From: Macrobrachium rosenbergii
Lineage: Eukaryota; Arthropoda; Malacostraca; Decapoda; Palaemonidae
Assembly: GCF_040412425.1 (NCBI RefSeq)
Contig: NC_089781.1
Span: forward strand, 51,807,227 to 51,871,226
Length of the DNA: 64,000 bases
Direction of reading: 5' to 3'
Shown here: piece by piece, positions 45,641 to 57,736 of the stretch
Layout: each line of letters opens with the position of its first letter
Numbering within the stretch: the stretch's first letter is position 1
The notes under the pieces: generated by a model
The model's database searches: none
The model's input: the letters and a program-made list of their open reading frames with translations, nothing else
Told to the model about the DNA's origin: nothing
Made by a program: the position numbers and the translations under genes

Positions 45641-47834
45641 AAAGTATCACTTAAGGCAGAAAAAAATGTAATTTCACAGTAATGGACACCGTGTCTGAAT
45701 GAATGAATTTTTTAGGCAGCTATTCCAATTTATCACACACGCATTACTCAGAATTGTTGCGTGAAAATCTTTTTTTTTTCTTCTCTCTCATATTTGTAAA
45801 TACCAGACACTCAAATCCAGAAGTGACTGTACTGTATGAGGAATTATAATAAAAAAAGCACTGGCAACATTTATCAGTACCACCTCATCCATCATCATAC
45901 CTACTGTAAGTGTGCTTCAGCATAAGAAGTTTTGGCAGATTCCACTGATGTTGCATATTACATTCAAGTTTTCTTTTGACTTATTAATAGGCCTAGAATC
46001 ACACATTCGGTAAGCTAAATGCAAATCGTCGTACATTCAACCAGGCTTACCAAACTTATGGCGTGTTTCAATACTAACATAAACAACAAAATCGAAAAAC
46101 AGTCATTTGCCGACAATAGTTGCCATAATGGCCGCACATTAATTAAGAGTTGTCACGGTTGTCACTTGCAAATTCTCAGTGGAGATTTCCATAAGTAAAA
46201 ATAACATCAATCTTTATTCATCCTTCACACACATGAGAAGAAGGTCTTAAGCAAGTCTACCACTAAAATAAGCTGTATGTTATAGCTGAAACTATTTGAT
46301 TTTTGCAAATGGATACTGTCAGTGTAACAGCCTAACTGGGGCCAACAGTTCATACGTGCACATTTGGCAGCCTATGCAACAAATCTTGCCACATCACACC
46401 AAAGTGATTAGGGGACCTAGTTCAGTTGTTGGTGTATTTAATGAACTTCATGATGGCCACTCTCCAAAAAAAAGTTTTTAAGGCTTTCCAGTTTTTAGAA
46501 TTTTGGATAAGGGATTTAAACCTCTACACTGCACCATATACAGTACATATTAAGACTGGATACATCATTATTCTGGAGCAATGGTTGAATTGTGGTGTTC
46601 TATTTTTGCCTTTTGCAACAATAAAGTACATTCCTGTACAAATCATACTACCAACGGAAATGAGCTGGATTGCGAAAGGTGTGAACAAACATCCACAAAA
46701 TACCTTCTATGGGCTTGTAGGAGCAGTGAGAGAATGCAGCTTTTTCACATGTCACACGTGGCCATTCTTGATATTTTGTTTTGAAATCCACAGGCAGAGT
46801 ATATTCAAATGATGGTAACTTAAGATGATTCTGGTTTGTTAAGGACAGTAGCAGTGACACCATGCCCAATGTATTAGAACCAAAATGTATTAAGAAACTG
46901 GGCACGGTTATCTCTCTCTCTTTGAATGAAATCCAGAAGAGGCAATGTGAGTCTATCAGTCACCAAAAAAATCATTAACGTCTGGTTTGTCAGTTTGTAG
47001 ATCAAACACTCGGCAGATCATAAACTTTAATTGTGAATCAGATAAATAAAAGATTGTCTTGAAACAATGAAATTAACCCTAAAACTTAGCATTCCCTTAA
47101 GAAGATATGCCCTGGAGCTCTCAGACGGTTTCTTGTCACATAAAATCCAATCGTATTACATTCGAGAAACCATGGTGAGTTCTCTTATTTTCTTGACTAA
47201 ATTTTGTATTGGTGGATTTACTTAAGGGTGGATAATTTAGAAATGCATTCTACATTTTATAGTAACACAGTATAGCATCCAACCCCAATAAAATACTAGT
47301 GAGGTTAGAAGGGAAATTTGTGTTCAAAAGGATAATTATAATGGGTTTGATTTTATTAGTTCAAATACTTAATAAGGTTCTTCTCTAGATATGCATTCAG
47401 AAAATATTTATCCTAAATGACCTGTCTTAAAGGATAAGTTTGAGCCACATGCAGTGAGTTACATGTTAGGAAATTTTAAGAGGTAAATTTAAGAACAGTT
47501 GCAAAATATTAATTCTGCATGTTAAGCATATTTGTTCAACCTTGAATAAAGTCTGGCTACCTGTTATTCTCTGTGTATTGTATGTTTAGCTATGCATAAA
47601 TGGCAGCCAAATTAGTGATGTTATTTAAGAAGCTGTTTTCGTCAAGGGAACAATTTGCAAAGTACTCAAGCTGAAAATAATCATAACCATGTACTGAAGT
47701 AAGGGATTCTAATGTATTCTGTATTTGCAGAATCGCTTGAAAAGGTTACATAGATTTCTAAAAATCATTGTATTTTCTAAAAATCTGCAAAAGTACTTTC
47801 GTTTCCTATCACCAAGACTAAGTTTAAGAGAATA
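45641..47834. other. No confident gene
   Basis: Some plus-strand readings at 46290-46810 faintly suggest a transposase-derived relic but carry no catalytic signature. The rest is AT-rich with nothing recognised. Downstream exons of the CBM14 gene should lie on the minus strand here or below but were not found. Confidence 0.45.
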
Positions 47835-47903
47835 CTAATGATTAGGTGATCCAACAGATACGATGAGGTAACACCAAACCCAATCCATCAACAGAGTACT
47901 TAC

Positions 47904-48908
47904 TTGGCATCTGGCTGCTGGAGATGTGTCTGCATAATAACCGGGCTGGGAGCCCTGGCAAGAGAAGCCAGTATTTGGGATGAAAGCAAGCAAAGGGTAA
48001 TCTTCTCCTGGCACTCCTCCTCCTGGAATAGCTGCTGCAAATCCCATCATAGCACCTCCTCCTCCTCCTCCTCCTCCTCCTCCTCCACCAGACCCACCAC
48101 CCTCCACCCCTCCAATAACCACCAGAACCAGACCCCTCCAGTCCCACAAAACCTCCTCCACCAAAACCCCCACTACCTCCTCCAGCCCCACCAGAACCTC
48201 CACTACCTCCTCCAGTCCCACCAAAACCTCCACTACCTCCTCCAGTACCACCAAAACCCCCACTACCTCCTCCAGTCCCACCAAAGCCTCCACTACCTCC
48301 TCCAGCCCCACCAAAGCCTCCACTACCTCCTCCAGTCCCACCAGAACCTCCACTACCTCCTCCAGTCCCACCAGAACCTCCACTTACTCCTGTACCTCCA
48401 GTAAATCCACCCCCAGCATTTCCACCTCCAAAACTCCCACTTCCTGTCCCTCCCCCCCCTCCAAAACTTCCACCTCCTGTTCCTGCCCCACCCCCAAAAT
48501 TACCTCCACCTCCAGAACCCACACCATATGTATAACCTGTATTTCCTGATCCAATCTGCTTGCCTAATAGTGTGGAAACAAGCTGAGGGTTGGCTGTAGT
48601 GCCTGTAAATGGTCCATTAGCTAAAGTTACTAGGTTTCTGGGTAATGGGCTGACAGTAAATGCTGTTGGACTAGCTGTAACTGCAAAAGATTTCGGTGTA
48701 ACAATGAATGCACTAACATCAGCAACTGCTAATAAAGGATTTGATGCAAAAGTGTTATGTCTGTTTAGTTTATCGCTTAGAGAGGAATGCTGATCACTGT
48801 CTACTCCAGCAGCACGATTCAGACTGAACTTAGAGAAAGTTCTGAGGAAGTGGTTGTTATGTCGAGATCGCAGAAGAGTGCTACTTGTCATTGCAGCTGC
48901 AATAGTAC
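47904..48908 (-). CDS. Exon of a glycine-rich protein with start of a chitin-binding CBM14 domain
   Basis: The exon is bounded by a splice acceptor (pyrimidine-rich, ending TTTTAG at 48909-48910) and a donor (CAA then GTAAGT at 47903-47898). The upstream junction is phase 1: TIAAA follows it, like the end of a signal peptide. Next come about 120 Ser/Thr/Asn-rich residues, then a long Gly-rich array of GGSGGFGGTGGGSGGFGG type (48480-48100), and finally GVPGEDYPLLAFIPNTGFSC and GYYADTSPAARCQ, the typical opening of a peritrophin-A/CBM14 chitin-binding domain whose remaining Cys would be in the next exon. The Gly-rich frame and the CBM14 frame differ by one base, shifting near 48090-48125. Probably a secreted cuticle or extracellular-matrix protein. 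The first exon is not in view. Confidence 0.75.
48100..48480 (-). repeat. Coding tandem repeat (Gly-rich)
   Basis: A 30-bp unit (CTACCTCCTCCAG(T/C)(A/C)CCACCA on the plus strand) is repeated about nine times. Length variation is likely, and replication or assembly slippage could cause the frame shift noted for the exon. Confidence 0.88.
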
Positions 48909-49112
48909 CTAAAAGAGAAATTGACTTTAATCAAAGATATATAGATAACTAAACAGTACTTGTAGTTACACTTGTAGTTAATTTTGTATGGAAAATTACT
49001 ATCAGGAAAAAAGAAATTGTAGCAACCATGTACCAGGTTATGGGTTATCATTCTCACATTCTCTTATCCGAATATTATTATATGGCATATCTTCTACTTG
49101 TATACATACATC

Positions 49113-49196
<84 letters not shown>

Positions 49197-49220
49197 CATA
49201 TACATAATATATATATATAA
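48909..49220. repeat. Short intron segment ending in (TA)n tract
   Basis: Between the exon and the LTR array. Includes (CA)n then (TA)n at about 49124-49192 and a TA-rich tail to 49220. Confidence 0.85.
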
Positions 49221-50274
49221 TGTCATGATGCGTATCAAGTACCTGGTTATTACACAACTAATCTCAAAATTCAAAAATATAACTCACTTCAGCCAGATAC
49301 CTGAACTCTCATAACATTAATTATTACGACTGAGTATTCTAAAGGTAACAGTGATCCCTTAAGAAAAACTTATTTATCATTACTTGAAAAATCAAACTAA
49401 GTCTATCAGAATATGTGTGAGGTATCAAAAATTAAACTAGAAATATTCTAGAGTAAAAGGGCATCACTCCATCAAAAAACTCTAACTGTTTCCCTGGTCT
49501 TAATTCACTTTAGCAAAACTAAAAGAACAAAACATGTTTATCACTTTGCCTTATGCACACACAATCAATCCTATTCACTGGTGATCAATAAATGAAACAC
49601 TGTTTTCTAAAAATGTTAAATATAAAAATGTATTTTTTAAATTCAATGTTTATAATTAGAATTCACAATCTGAAAAATTATTATTACTTGAAAATAACAC
49701 AACACTTAATTAATTCTTGAATTAAATTATGAAACAAAACTAATTCACAAAAACTTTATCAGGAATTTAAATTAATCAAGCAAAATTTAAACTATCAAGA
49801 ATTACTCAAGATTTAAAAAAAAATCTTAATAAATGAAATATTAAATCAAGTATGCAATGTTAAATTAAGTATGCAATGTTAAATTAGTATGCAATGTTAA
49901 ATATTTAAAATGCTACAATGCTAAATAAATGTTACATCACAAACATAAAAAATGTGAAAATATAAAGAAATTGTAAATAGAAAAACACACAAAAATACAC
50001 AATAGATTTATCAATAATGATTTCACTTGTTCAAAATTTCAAAATTATCACACTAACTTATCATACCATGGTATTAATAAGTAAAATTCACGTTACCTTA
50101 CACAAACTTGTTAAAACCTCTGTAAATCACTTGCTGCAGCTGCGTTACCACAAAACACACTTTTTTACCAGGCGCCGTTACAAACTAAATAACTTTGCTA
50201 AATTCAGATCTCAAAAGTTAATGCTAATACGTGACCACAAAACACTACGTTAAAAGTAATCTCTTTTAAGGAAC

Positions 50275-50285
50275 GAGAGAGAGAG
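50275..50285. promoter_or_regulatory. GAGA tract in LTR1
   Basis: GAGAGAGAGAG, longer in LTR2 (57015-57032) and LTR3 (62583-62597). GAGA-factor sites of this kind accompany heat-shock elements in insect hsp promoters. Confidence 0.5.
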
Positions 50286-50420
50286 GGAATGGAACCAAAT
50301 CAACTGGTCTCAGAAATCAGAATGAAACAAATTTTAGAATTCCAGTAACACGTGAAACAATTACATGATGTCATTAAAGCATTTTGGGTACGAGATACAA
50401 AAGTTCTAGAAGCAGGGAGG

Positions 50421-50428
50421 TGACGTCA
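50421..50428. promoter_or_regulatory. CRE palindrome in LTR1
   Basis: TGACGTCA. It is in the second of two tandem copies of an approximately 63-bp block (TCATTAAAGCATTTTGGGT); the first copy has TGATGTCA. Same in LTR2 (57161-57168) and LTR3 (62728-62735). Confidence 0.6.
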
Positions 50429-50458
50429 TTAAAGCATTTTGGGTGCGAGATACCATGG

Positions 50459-50473
50459 AGAAACTTCTAGAAA
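50459..50473. promoter_or_regulatory. Heat-shock element in LTR1
   Basis: AGAAACTTCTAGAAA: three perfect alternating nGAAn/nTTCn pentamers, the consensus for HSF trimers. A second TTCTAGAA core is about 60 bp away (50404-50411). It lies about 510 bp into the LTR, in the presumed U3. Confidence 0.65.
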
Positions 50474-51008
50474 GAAAGTTATGCCATTCCAGCAAAACGT
50501 TTTGAATGCAATCTTACAAAACATGGTGTAACTGATCAGGGCACGTATTCTTTCTCTCAAAGTGGCATACGTGACTCGAACAACGCATGTAACAACATGA
50601 AATCACTCGTCTTGAGCCCGTATGGGACAAATCGGCATTTGTTTTCCAAACCTGTCATCACAACCCAAAACAAAGCGTTCTCTCTTATCTCAACTGATGA
50701 CAATTGAAATGAAACAAGTCTTTGCTGGACACACACACACACACGTGTTCATATACTACGCTTTTATCAAGAAAGATATTATTCATTCTAAACTACATTA
50801 CTATTAAAATTGTATTATCAATTCTAAATTACGCTATTAAGTTACTTAATCATTAGTTCTTTTGAGATCTGATGCCAAACTAAATATGACACTTCAACAA
50901 TCATTATCATTACACATAACACATGAAAAAAAGTAAATATGTCAAAATTATAGGAGGATATATGCATTACAAGGCAACATCATGAAATTCCTCCCCCCAG
51001 AAGATTAC

Positions 51009-52241
51009 TTATCCCGGGTTTGAATCCAACGATTCACAACGGGATAAATAATCTGCTATGACATTATCTTTTCCTGAAATGTGTTTAACTCTTACATTAT
51101 ATGGTTGCAGGCATAAAGACCACCTGGTCAGTCTCATATTATTATTTTTCATCTTATTGATGAATGAGATTGGGTTGTGATCCGACAACACTAAAATTTC
51201 TTCATTCCTAGGTCAGTTCACATACACTTCAAACTTTTTCAATGCTGTGATTAATGCTAATGTTTCTTTTTCAATTGTTGAGTAAGTTTTCTGGTGCTTT
51301 TTCAACTTTGAAGACATGAAACATACTGGATGGAAGATTCTGTTGTCATCTTCTTGAAGTAGAACAGCTCCAATTCCACAGTCAGATGCATCAACTTGTA
51401 TCACAAACTTTTTATTGAAGTCTGGAGCTTGAAGCACTGGTCTTGAAGTTAATATGGCTTTAACCTTCTCAAATGATTCTTGACATTCTGGAGTCCAAAC
51501 AAACTTTCTTTTAGGACTGGTTAAGTCAGTTAAGGGAGCTACTACGGCTGAGAAATTTGGACAGAATCAGCGATAAAATCCAGCCATGCCCAAAAATCTT
51601 TGTAGCTGTTTCCTTGTAGCAGGAGGGGTAGCCTTACGGATACCTTCTACATTAGCATCAATAGGAGCGAGAAGGCCTTTTCCAACTTCAAATCCTAGAT
51701 ACTGTACAGTTGCCTTTCCAAACTCACTTTTTGTAAGTTGATTGTTAGTCCTGCCCCCCTGGAAGTTTCTTGAACACTTTTCTTAATATCTTCAGATGTT
51801 CTTCCCATGTATTAGAATAAATCACAATGTCATCAAGGTATACACCTACTCCTTCTATTGATCCTAGTATTGATCCATCACTCGCTGGAATGTTGCAGGT
51901 GCATTCATCAGACCAAACGGCAAAACAGTGTATTGATACAGTCCAAAAGGAGTAATGAAAGCTGACAGCAACTTAGCATTCTCATCTAAGGGAATTTGAT
52001 AATATCCTTTCAACAAGTCTATCTTGGAAACAAATTTGGCTTGCCCAATATTATCAAGTAATTGATCAATAAGAGGCAAGGGATAATTGTCAGCCACACT
52101 GATGGAATTCAGTTTCCTATAATCAGTACACATCCTAAATGAGCCATCTGGTTTCTTCACTAACACACAAGGAGAACTATAATGACTTGAACTGGGTTCT
52201 GCTAATCCATGCTGCAACAAATATTCAACTTCTTTCTTCAA
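51009..52241 (-). pseudogene. Array unit 1: reverse transcriptase and RNase H
   Basis: RT frame 52241-51864 begins MKKEVEYLLQHGLAEPSSSH, then CVLVKKPDGSFRMCTDYRKL, SKIDLLKGYYQIPLDENA (first palm Asp) and TPFGLYQYTVLPFGLMNAP. A frame shift follows before the YLDD-containing part. RNase H frames are 51437-51213 (FVIQVDASDCGIGAVLLQED, TYSTIEKETLAL) and 51191-51009 (LSDHNPISFINK, VKHISGKDNVIADYLSR). TGA stops at 51567-51569 and 51213-51215 interrupt it. RNase H ends 27 bp before the LTR, so nothing, and no integrase, follows it. Confidence 0.88.
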
Positions 52242-52870
52242 AACATCTCTGATAAGGATAAGCTCTCATTTTAAAAGGTTTTCCATCTTCTCTGATCTTT
52301 ATCTCATGCTTTGTCAGAATACACCTAGGTACATCTGCAAAAATTTCAGGGAAACTTTGAATCACAATTCACTACTTTGCTCAACACTCAGATGTTTTAG
52401 TTTATCTTCAAATTTTCTAATATTGAAGAATTTCATCTTGTTTTCAGCTCCCAATTCGTAGCCACATCGTCCTCTGTAGATGAAGTTGTCTGTGTTATTG
52501 ACACTGTTTCAGTTTTAGTCTCTGAGAAGTAAGGTTTCAAAAGATTAATCTTCCTCTGTCTTTCAACCTGGTGTTTCAATCACATAAGTTCGATCACTTA
52601 AACTCTATTATCCTATAAGGACCTTGAAACTTATTGGTGATTTTCACTGGTAAGAACACTAGAACTTGCTGTCCAATACTAAAATTTTTAGCTTAGTCTT
52701 AGCATCATATTTTCTTTTTCATTTTCTCTTGACTTATTTTCAAATTTTCTAAAGAGAATTTTCTAATTTCTCTTAATCTTTGTTCTTCACATATTCTCCT
52801 TGGATTTCCTCTTGATTTTCTTCCCAATTCTCTGCAAGAATCTTCAATGGACCTCTAATGTCTCGACAAA
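52242..52870 (-). pseudogene. Array unit 1: integrase-RT linker
   Basis: Contains the damaged counterpart of the linker seen intact in unit 2 (SITQTTSSTEDD at 52440-52510), and integrase C-terminal sequence at 52530-52870 in broken frames. Unit 2 lacks the segment from about 52520 to 53650. Confidence 0.65.
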
Positions 52871-52872
52871 AA

Positions 52873-53683
52873 TCATTTCATTTGGTGAACATCCCATGCT
52901 TTCTTGATATCATTCCTAACTTCAAATAACATTAAAGGTAAACCAGCATCCCATTCTCTTCCTGATTCATTACAATACTTAGTTAACATACTTTTCAATG
53001 TCTGGTGGAACCTTTCCAAGGCTCCTTGAGTCTCTGGATGATAAGCAGTTGATAACTGTTGTTTTACTCCTAACAAGTTCATCACATCCTGGAATAATTT
53101 TGAAGTAAAGTTCGTTCCTCTATCACTTTGCACAATTTCTGGTATTCCAAACTTGGAGAAAAACTCCACCAACTTCTCAGCAATTACCTTTGCACATACT
53201 TCTTACAGGAATCGCCTCAGGATACCTAGTCACTGGACACATTAATGTTAATAGATATTCATTTCCTTTCTTTGTTTTCTGTGGCCCAACCACATCTATA
53301 ATTACCTTGAAAGGGTTCTCCTCTAACTTCTATGGGATGTAGGGGGCTTTCTGAATGGTTTCATTCGGTTTTCCAGCTATCTGGCATGTGACACACTCTG
53401 CAAAATTTGCTAACATCCTTGTGAAGTCCAGGCCAGAAAAATACTTCATAATCTTCTCAACAGTCTTCCTGATTCCCATATGTCCAGACTCATGCGCTAC
53501 TGCTACAACTTGTTTCCTCAATGGATATGGAATCAAAATTTTATGATATTCACCCCATTCAGCATTTCCTGGTATATCTGCAGGTCGATGCTTTCTCATT
53601 AGCAATTCTTCCTTTAGATAATAACAGGTAGGAGTTTGTTGCATCTCTTCTTGATGAACAACTCTGAAGAACAAATCAGCCAA
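52873..53683 (-). pseudogene. Array unit 1: integrase, upstream of RT
   Basis: HHCC zinc domain in frame 53683-53330: HESGHMGIRKTVEKIMKYF and CVTCQIAGKP. The catalytic core follows: VIIDVVGPQKTKKGNEYLL (first Asp, about 53230-53300) after a stop, then IVQSDRGTNFTSKLFQDVM (second Asp) and AYHPETQGALERFHQTLKSM (Glu) in frame 53172-52873. All three catalytic residues can be read. Position is between protease and RT, which is the reverse of ordinary Ty3/gypsy elements. A TAG and several indels make it non-functional. Confidence 0.88.
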
Positions 53684-53915
53684 CGTTGTATCCTCTTCTG
53701 CAGTTTCATTAGCTTCTCTCTTGTCACTTGACCAACTTCAAGGGCTGAATTCTCCATATCTGCTAACTCTGCTTCTGTAGTTTCACTACTATCTTCAGGA
53801 ACACTTTTGACTACTCAGAGTCTCTTCAATAACAACAGGATCCTCTTCTTCTTGGGAAATCTCTTCATTACTAACACTAGGGAAACTTCACTTTCCTGGA
53901 ACAGTTCTTCTAAGC

Positions 53916-54500
53916 TTAAAGATCCTTCACTGATTCTTCTGGTGCAGGTAAATCCTCAGTATCTTCACTTGCAGACATAGTTCTCTTCATACTCCTGGTA
54001 GTTACACAACTTGGAAACAGGTGGGGGTTTTTCTTCTCTAAATCTACCGTAGGACTAACCCTTAACGGTTTGTCTGTCACTATAGGACAAGGAACAAATG
54101 GTACACCACCAACTTCATTACCCAGTAAAACATGTACACCTTCAACAGCTAGTGAGTCCTTTACAGCAAAATCAACATTTCCTGTCACCAATTCACAGGA
54201 CAAATGCAAGCGGCATATAGGAGTTACCTCTTCTCCTCCTATACCCTTCAAAATAACTGAATCTCCGGTGAGATTCTTCTCCAACTGTGGATGAGCACCA
54301 CGAACTACCACACTATGGTTACTCCCCGTATCACGTAATACTTTGACTGGTACCTGCACACTTCCTCCTTGAGTTGTCAGCGTACCTTCATAGATATATG
54401 GCTTAAAAGCCTCCAAGCTGCTCAGCCACTCACTGCTTGAAGTTACATTTCCACTGGTTGCTAAACACTCTGCTTGTTTAGTCTCAGTCATTTCCCACAC
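53916..54500 (-). pseudogene. Array unit 1: protease region
   Basis: 194-residue frame. YIYEGTLTTQGGSVQVPVKV and LRDTGSNHSVVVRGAHPQ with the DTG triad, then VHVLLGNEVGGVPFVP, the second conserved block of retropepsin-like proteases. The tail is acidic. A frame break separates it from integrase. Confidence 0.85.
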
Positions 54501-55833
54501 TGCTCTTCGTAGTTTGCTTCACCTGGTTACCTTTAACCACTTGACCAACTGGTTTGGTCTGCTGTTGTGTCTGATAACAATCTCGACTGTAGTGTCCTAC
54601 TCTTCCACACTTGTAGCAGACAACATTAGTCTTCTGTATCTGTCTTGAGAACAGACTGGATGATGAGGATTTAACATTCAATTGCTGAGGGGTGTTACCT
54701 GGCTTTGTATTGGCATAGCCACTAGAAGGATTTCCAGTTGTAATGTTCCTGAAATTTGGATGAGACCTGAAACCTGTGAATTGTTGGTTCTGGTACTTAA
54801 CATTATAATTTCTTTTGCTACTATTATATTAAAGTCTTCACTTAATGTAGCAGCTTTGTCAAGTTTCTTAACCTCTCTCTCTTAAATAGGCTCTTATGTG
54901 TTCAGGAATTCCTCTAAGATATTGTTCTAGGACTACTAACTCCTCAAGTTCGTCCATAGATTTAACTTTTAACAGCCTCAACCATCGTTTAAAACATCTT
55001 CTTACTTTGTAGGCATAATCCAAGAAAGTTATCTTGTCATCCTTTCTCAAAGATCTGAATCTTTCATTATAATATTCAGGGGTCATCTGGTAAACTTGTA
55101 GCACATTGTGTTTGAGTACCTTGTACTCTTTACACTGATCAGCTGATAAGGCTAAATAGGCACTTCTTCCTTTACCAATGAGAACACTCTGTAACAAGAC
55201 CGACCATTTATCCTCTGGCCATCCCATACCTGAAGCCACTTTTTCAAAGTGATCAAAAACTCATCTGGAGCTTCTTCTGTAAATTTTGGAATTAACTTCT
55301 GCACTCTTACTACATCAAATACAGGGTCTGAATCACCTTGAGTAGGGTTAGACGGTGTTACAGGTAATGTGGATTGAGCTTTATTAACTCCATCTCTTGC
55401 TCCTCTTTCTTTCTCTTTCATCTTTTGCTCTCTTGCTTTTTTTCTTCTTTTCTGCCTCTTCATTTTTTCTCTCTTCAGCCTGCATCTTCAGCTTAATCAA
55501 ATTTTCTTCTGCTTTTATACGTCTTAGTTCTGCTTCTGCATCACTTTTCTCTTTCTTTTCCTCATGTTTATCAATAAGTTCTGCCTCAGCTGCATTCAAC
55601 AACTCTTGCGCATCTCCTAGCTCTTCATCTATTTCACCAGAGTCCATCAATGCTTGGATTGCAATATATTTGATTTGTGCCTTAATCAAACCACTAGACA
55701 CATTACCCCCACATGCCACTGCTAAAGCAATCCACTGTGCCTTAGTCAGGTTGGATTCAGATAACTCTTGGATGGAAGGAGTTGCTAAAAACTTCTGAAC
55801 ATTGAACAGAGCCATTTTCTCAAAGTTACTCAA
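54484..55833 (-). pseudogene. Array unit 1: gag
   Basis: Starts MSNFEKMALFNVQKFLATPS at 55833. Helical N-terminus, then a Lys/Glu-rich coiled coil (55600-55400), then the SCAN-like capsid region (LIPKFTEEAPDEF, MGWPEDKWSVLLQSVLIGKG, LEQYLRGIPEHIRAYLRE) and a CCHC knuckle CYKCGRVGHYSRDC (54600-54645). Three frame breaks (near 55440, 55250 and 54860) distinguish it from the better-preserved gag of unit 2. Confidence 0.88.
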
Positions 55834-55944
55834 CTAAATAATTCACAATACAAAGCAAAAAATAACTATGTGGTCACTCTCCTATCAAAATATATCCCTA
55901 ACCACAGTATAAACCATAAACCAGAGTGATATTTTGTTTTGTTC

Positions 55945-55963
55945 CACAGGTCTCTGGGCACCA
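55945..55963 (-). other. Primer-binding site of array unit 1
   Basis: TGGTGCCCAGAGACC begins ten bases after the LTR2 end. The matching tRNA could not be named. Confidence 0.6.
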
Positions 55964-55973
55964 AACAATATAA

Positions 55974-57714
55974 TGTCAAGATGCGTATCAAGTACCTGGT
56001 TATTACACAACTAATCTCAAAATTCAAAAATATAACTCACTTCAGCCAGATACCTGAACTCTCATAACATTAATTATTACGACTGAGTATTCTAAAGGTA
56101 ACAGTGATCCCTTAAGAAAAAACTTATTTATTACTTGAAAAATCAAACTAAGTCTATCAGAATATGTGTGAGGTATCAAAAATTAAACTAGAAATATTCT
56201 AGAGTAAAAGGGCATCACTCCATCAAAAAACTCTAACTGTTTCCCGGGTCTTAATTCACTTTAGCAAAACTAAAAGAACAAAACATGTTTATCACTTTGC
56301 CTTATGCACACACAATCAATCCTATTCACTGGTGATTAATAAAAAAAACACTTTTTCTAAAAATGTTAAATACAAAAATTTATTTTCAAAATCAAAGTTT
56401 ATAACTTAGAATTATAATTAGAATTCACAATCTGAAAAATTTATTATTACTTGAAAATAACACAACACTCAATTAATTCTTGAATTAAATTATGAAACAA
56501 AACTAATTCACAAAAACTTTATCAGGAATTTAAATTAATCAAGCAAAATTTAAACTATCAAGAATTACTCAAGATTTAAAAAGAAAATCTTAAATGAATG
56601 AAATCAAGTATGCAATGTTAAATTAAGTATGCAATGTTAAATTACCAAGAAATATTTAAAATGCTATGTAAATAAATGTTACATCACAAACATTAAAAAT
56701 GTGAAAATATAAAGAGATTGTAAATAGAAAAACACACAAAAATACACAATAAGATTTATCAATAATGATTTCACTTGTTCAAAATTTCCTAACTTATCAT
56801 ACCATGGTATTAATAAGTAAAATTCACGTTACCTTACACAAACTTGTTAAAAACCTCTGTAAATCACTTGCTGCAGCTGCGTTACCACAAAACACACTTT
56901 TTTTACCAGGCGCCGTTACAAACTAAATAACTTTGCTAAATTCAGATCTCAAAAGTTAATGTTAATACGTGACCACAAAATTTACGTTAAAAGTAATCTC
57001 TTTTTAATTAGAACGAGAGAGAGAGAGAGAGAAACCAAATCAACTGGTCTCAGAAATCAGAATGAAACAGATTTTAGAATTCCAGTAACACGTGAAACAA
57101 TTACATGATGTCATTAAAGCATTTTGGGTACGAGATACAAAAGTTCTAGAAGCAGGGAGGTGACGTCATTAAAGCATTCTGGGTGCGAGATACCATGGAG
57201 AAACTTCTAGAAAGAAAGTTATGCCATTCCAGCAAAACGTTTTGAATGCAATCTTACAAAACATGGTGTAACTGATCAGGGCACGTATTCTTTCTCTCAA
57301 AGTGGCGTACGTGACTCAACAACGCATGCAACAACATGAAATCACTCGTCTTGAGCTCGTATGGGACAAATCGGCATTTGTTTTCCAAACCTGTCATCAC
57401 AACCCAAAACAAAGCGTTCTCTCTTATCTCAACGGATGACAATTGAAACGATACAAGTCTTTGCTGGACACACACGTGTTCATATACTACGCTTTTATCA
57501 AGAAAGATATTATTCATTCTAAACTACATTACTATTAAAACTGTATTATCAATTCTAAATTACGCTATTAAGTTACTTAATCATTAGTTCTTTTGAGATC
57601 TGATGCCAAACTAAATATGACACTTCAACAATCATTATCATTACACATAACACACACAAAAAAAGTAAATATGTCAAAATTATAGGATGATATATGCATT
57701 ACAAGGCAACATCA
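55974..57714 (-). mobile_element. LTR2 (shared by array units 1 and 2)
   Basis: 1741 bp. 5' LTR of unit 1 and 3' LTR of unit 2. Carries the same heat-shock element (57199-57213), CRE (57161-57168) and GAGA tract (57015-57032). Confidence 0.93.
57199..57213. promoter_or_regulatory. Heat-shock element in LTR2
   Basis: AGAAACTTCTAGAAA, identical to LTR1 and LTR3. Confidence 0.65.
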
Positions 57715-57736
57715 TGAAATTCCTCCCCCCAGAAGA

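Larger units (their letters stand above)
49221..50982 (-). mobile_element. LTR1 (3' LTR of array unit 1)
   Basis: 1762 bp, TGATGTTGCC at its start (element sense) and CATGACA at its end. Nearly identical to 55974-57714 and 61553-63282. The outer end runs into TA-rich DNA. A GGGGGGAGGAATTTCA polypurine tract lies just upstream (50985-51000). Confidence 0.93.

Noticed and set aside
46296..46905. Possible piggyBac-like transposase relic
   Set aside because: A few residues resemble a KLYV..AE and YTG pattern, but no catalytic Asp context or end repeats were found.
47904..48404. Plus-strand frame rich in His-Gln-Asn-Leu repeats opposite the Gly-rich exon
   Set aside because: It is the antisense reading of the 30-bp tandem repeat; splice sites and CBM14 residues support the minus strand.
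49038..49314. Frames made of Ile-Tyr repeats near 49.1 kb, 63.3 kb and 8.7 kb
   Set aside because: Translations of (TA)n tracts, with no coding evidence.
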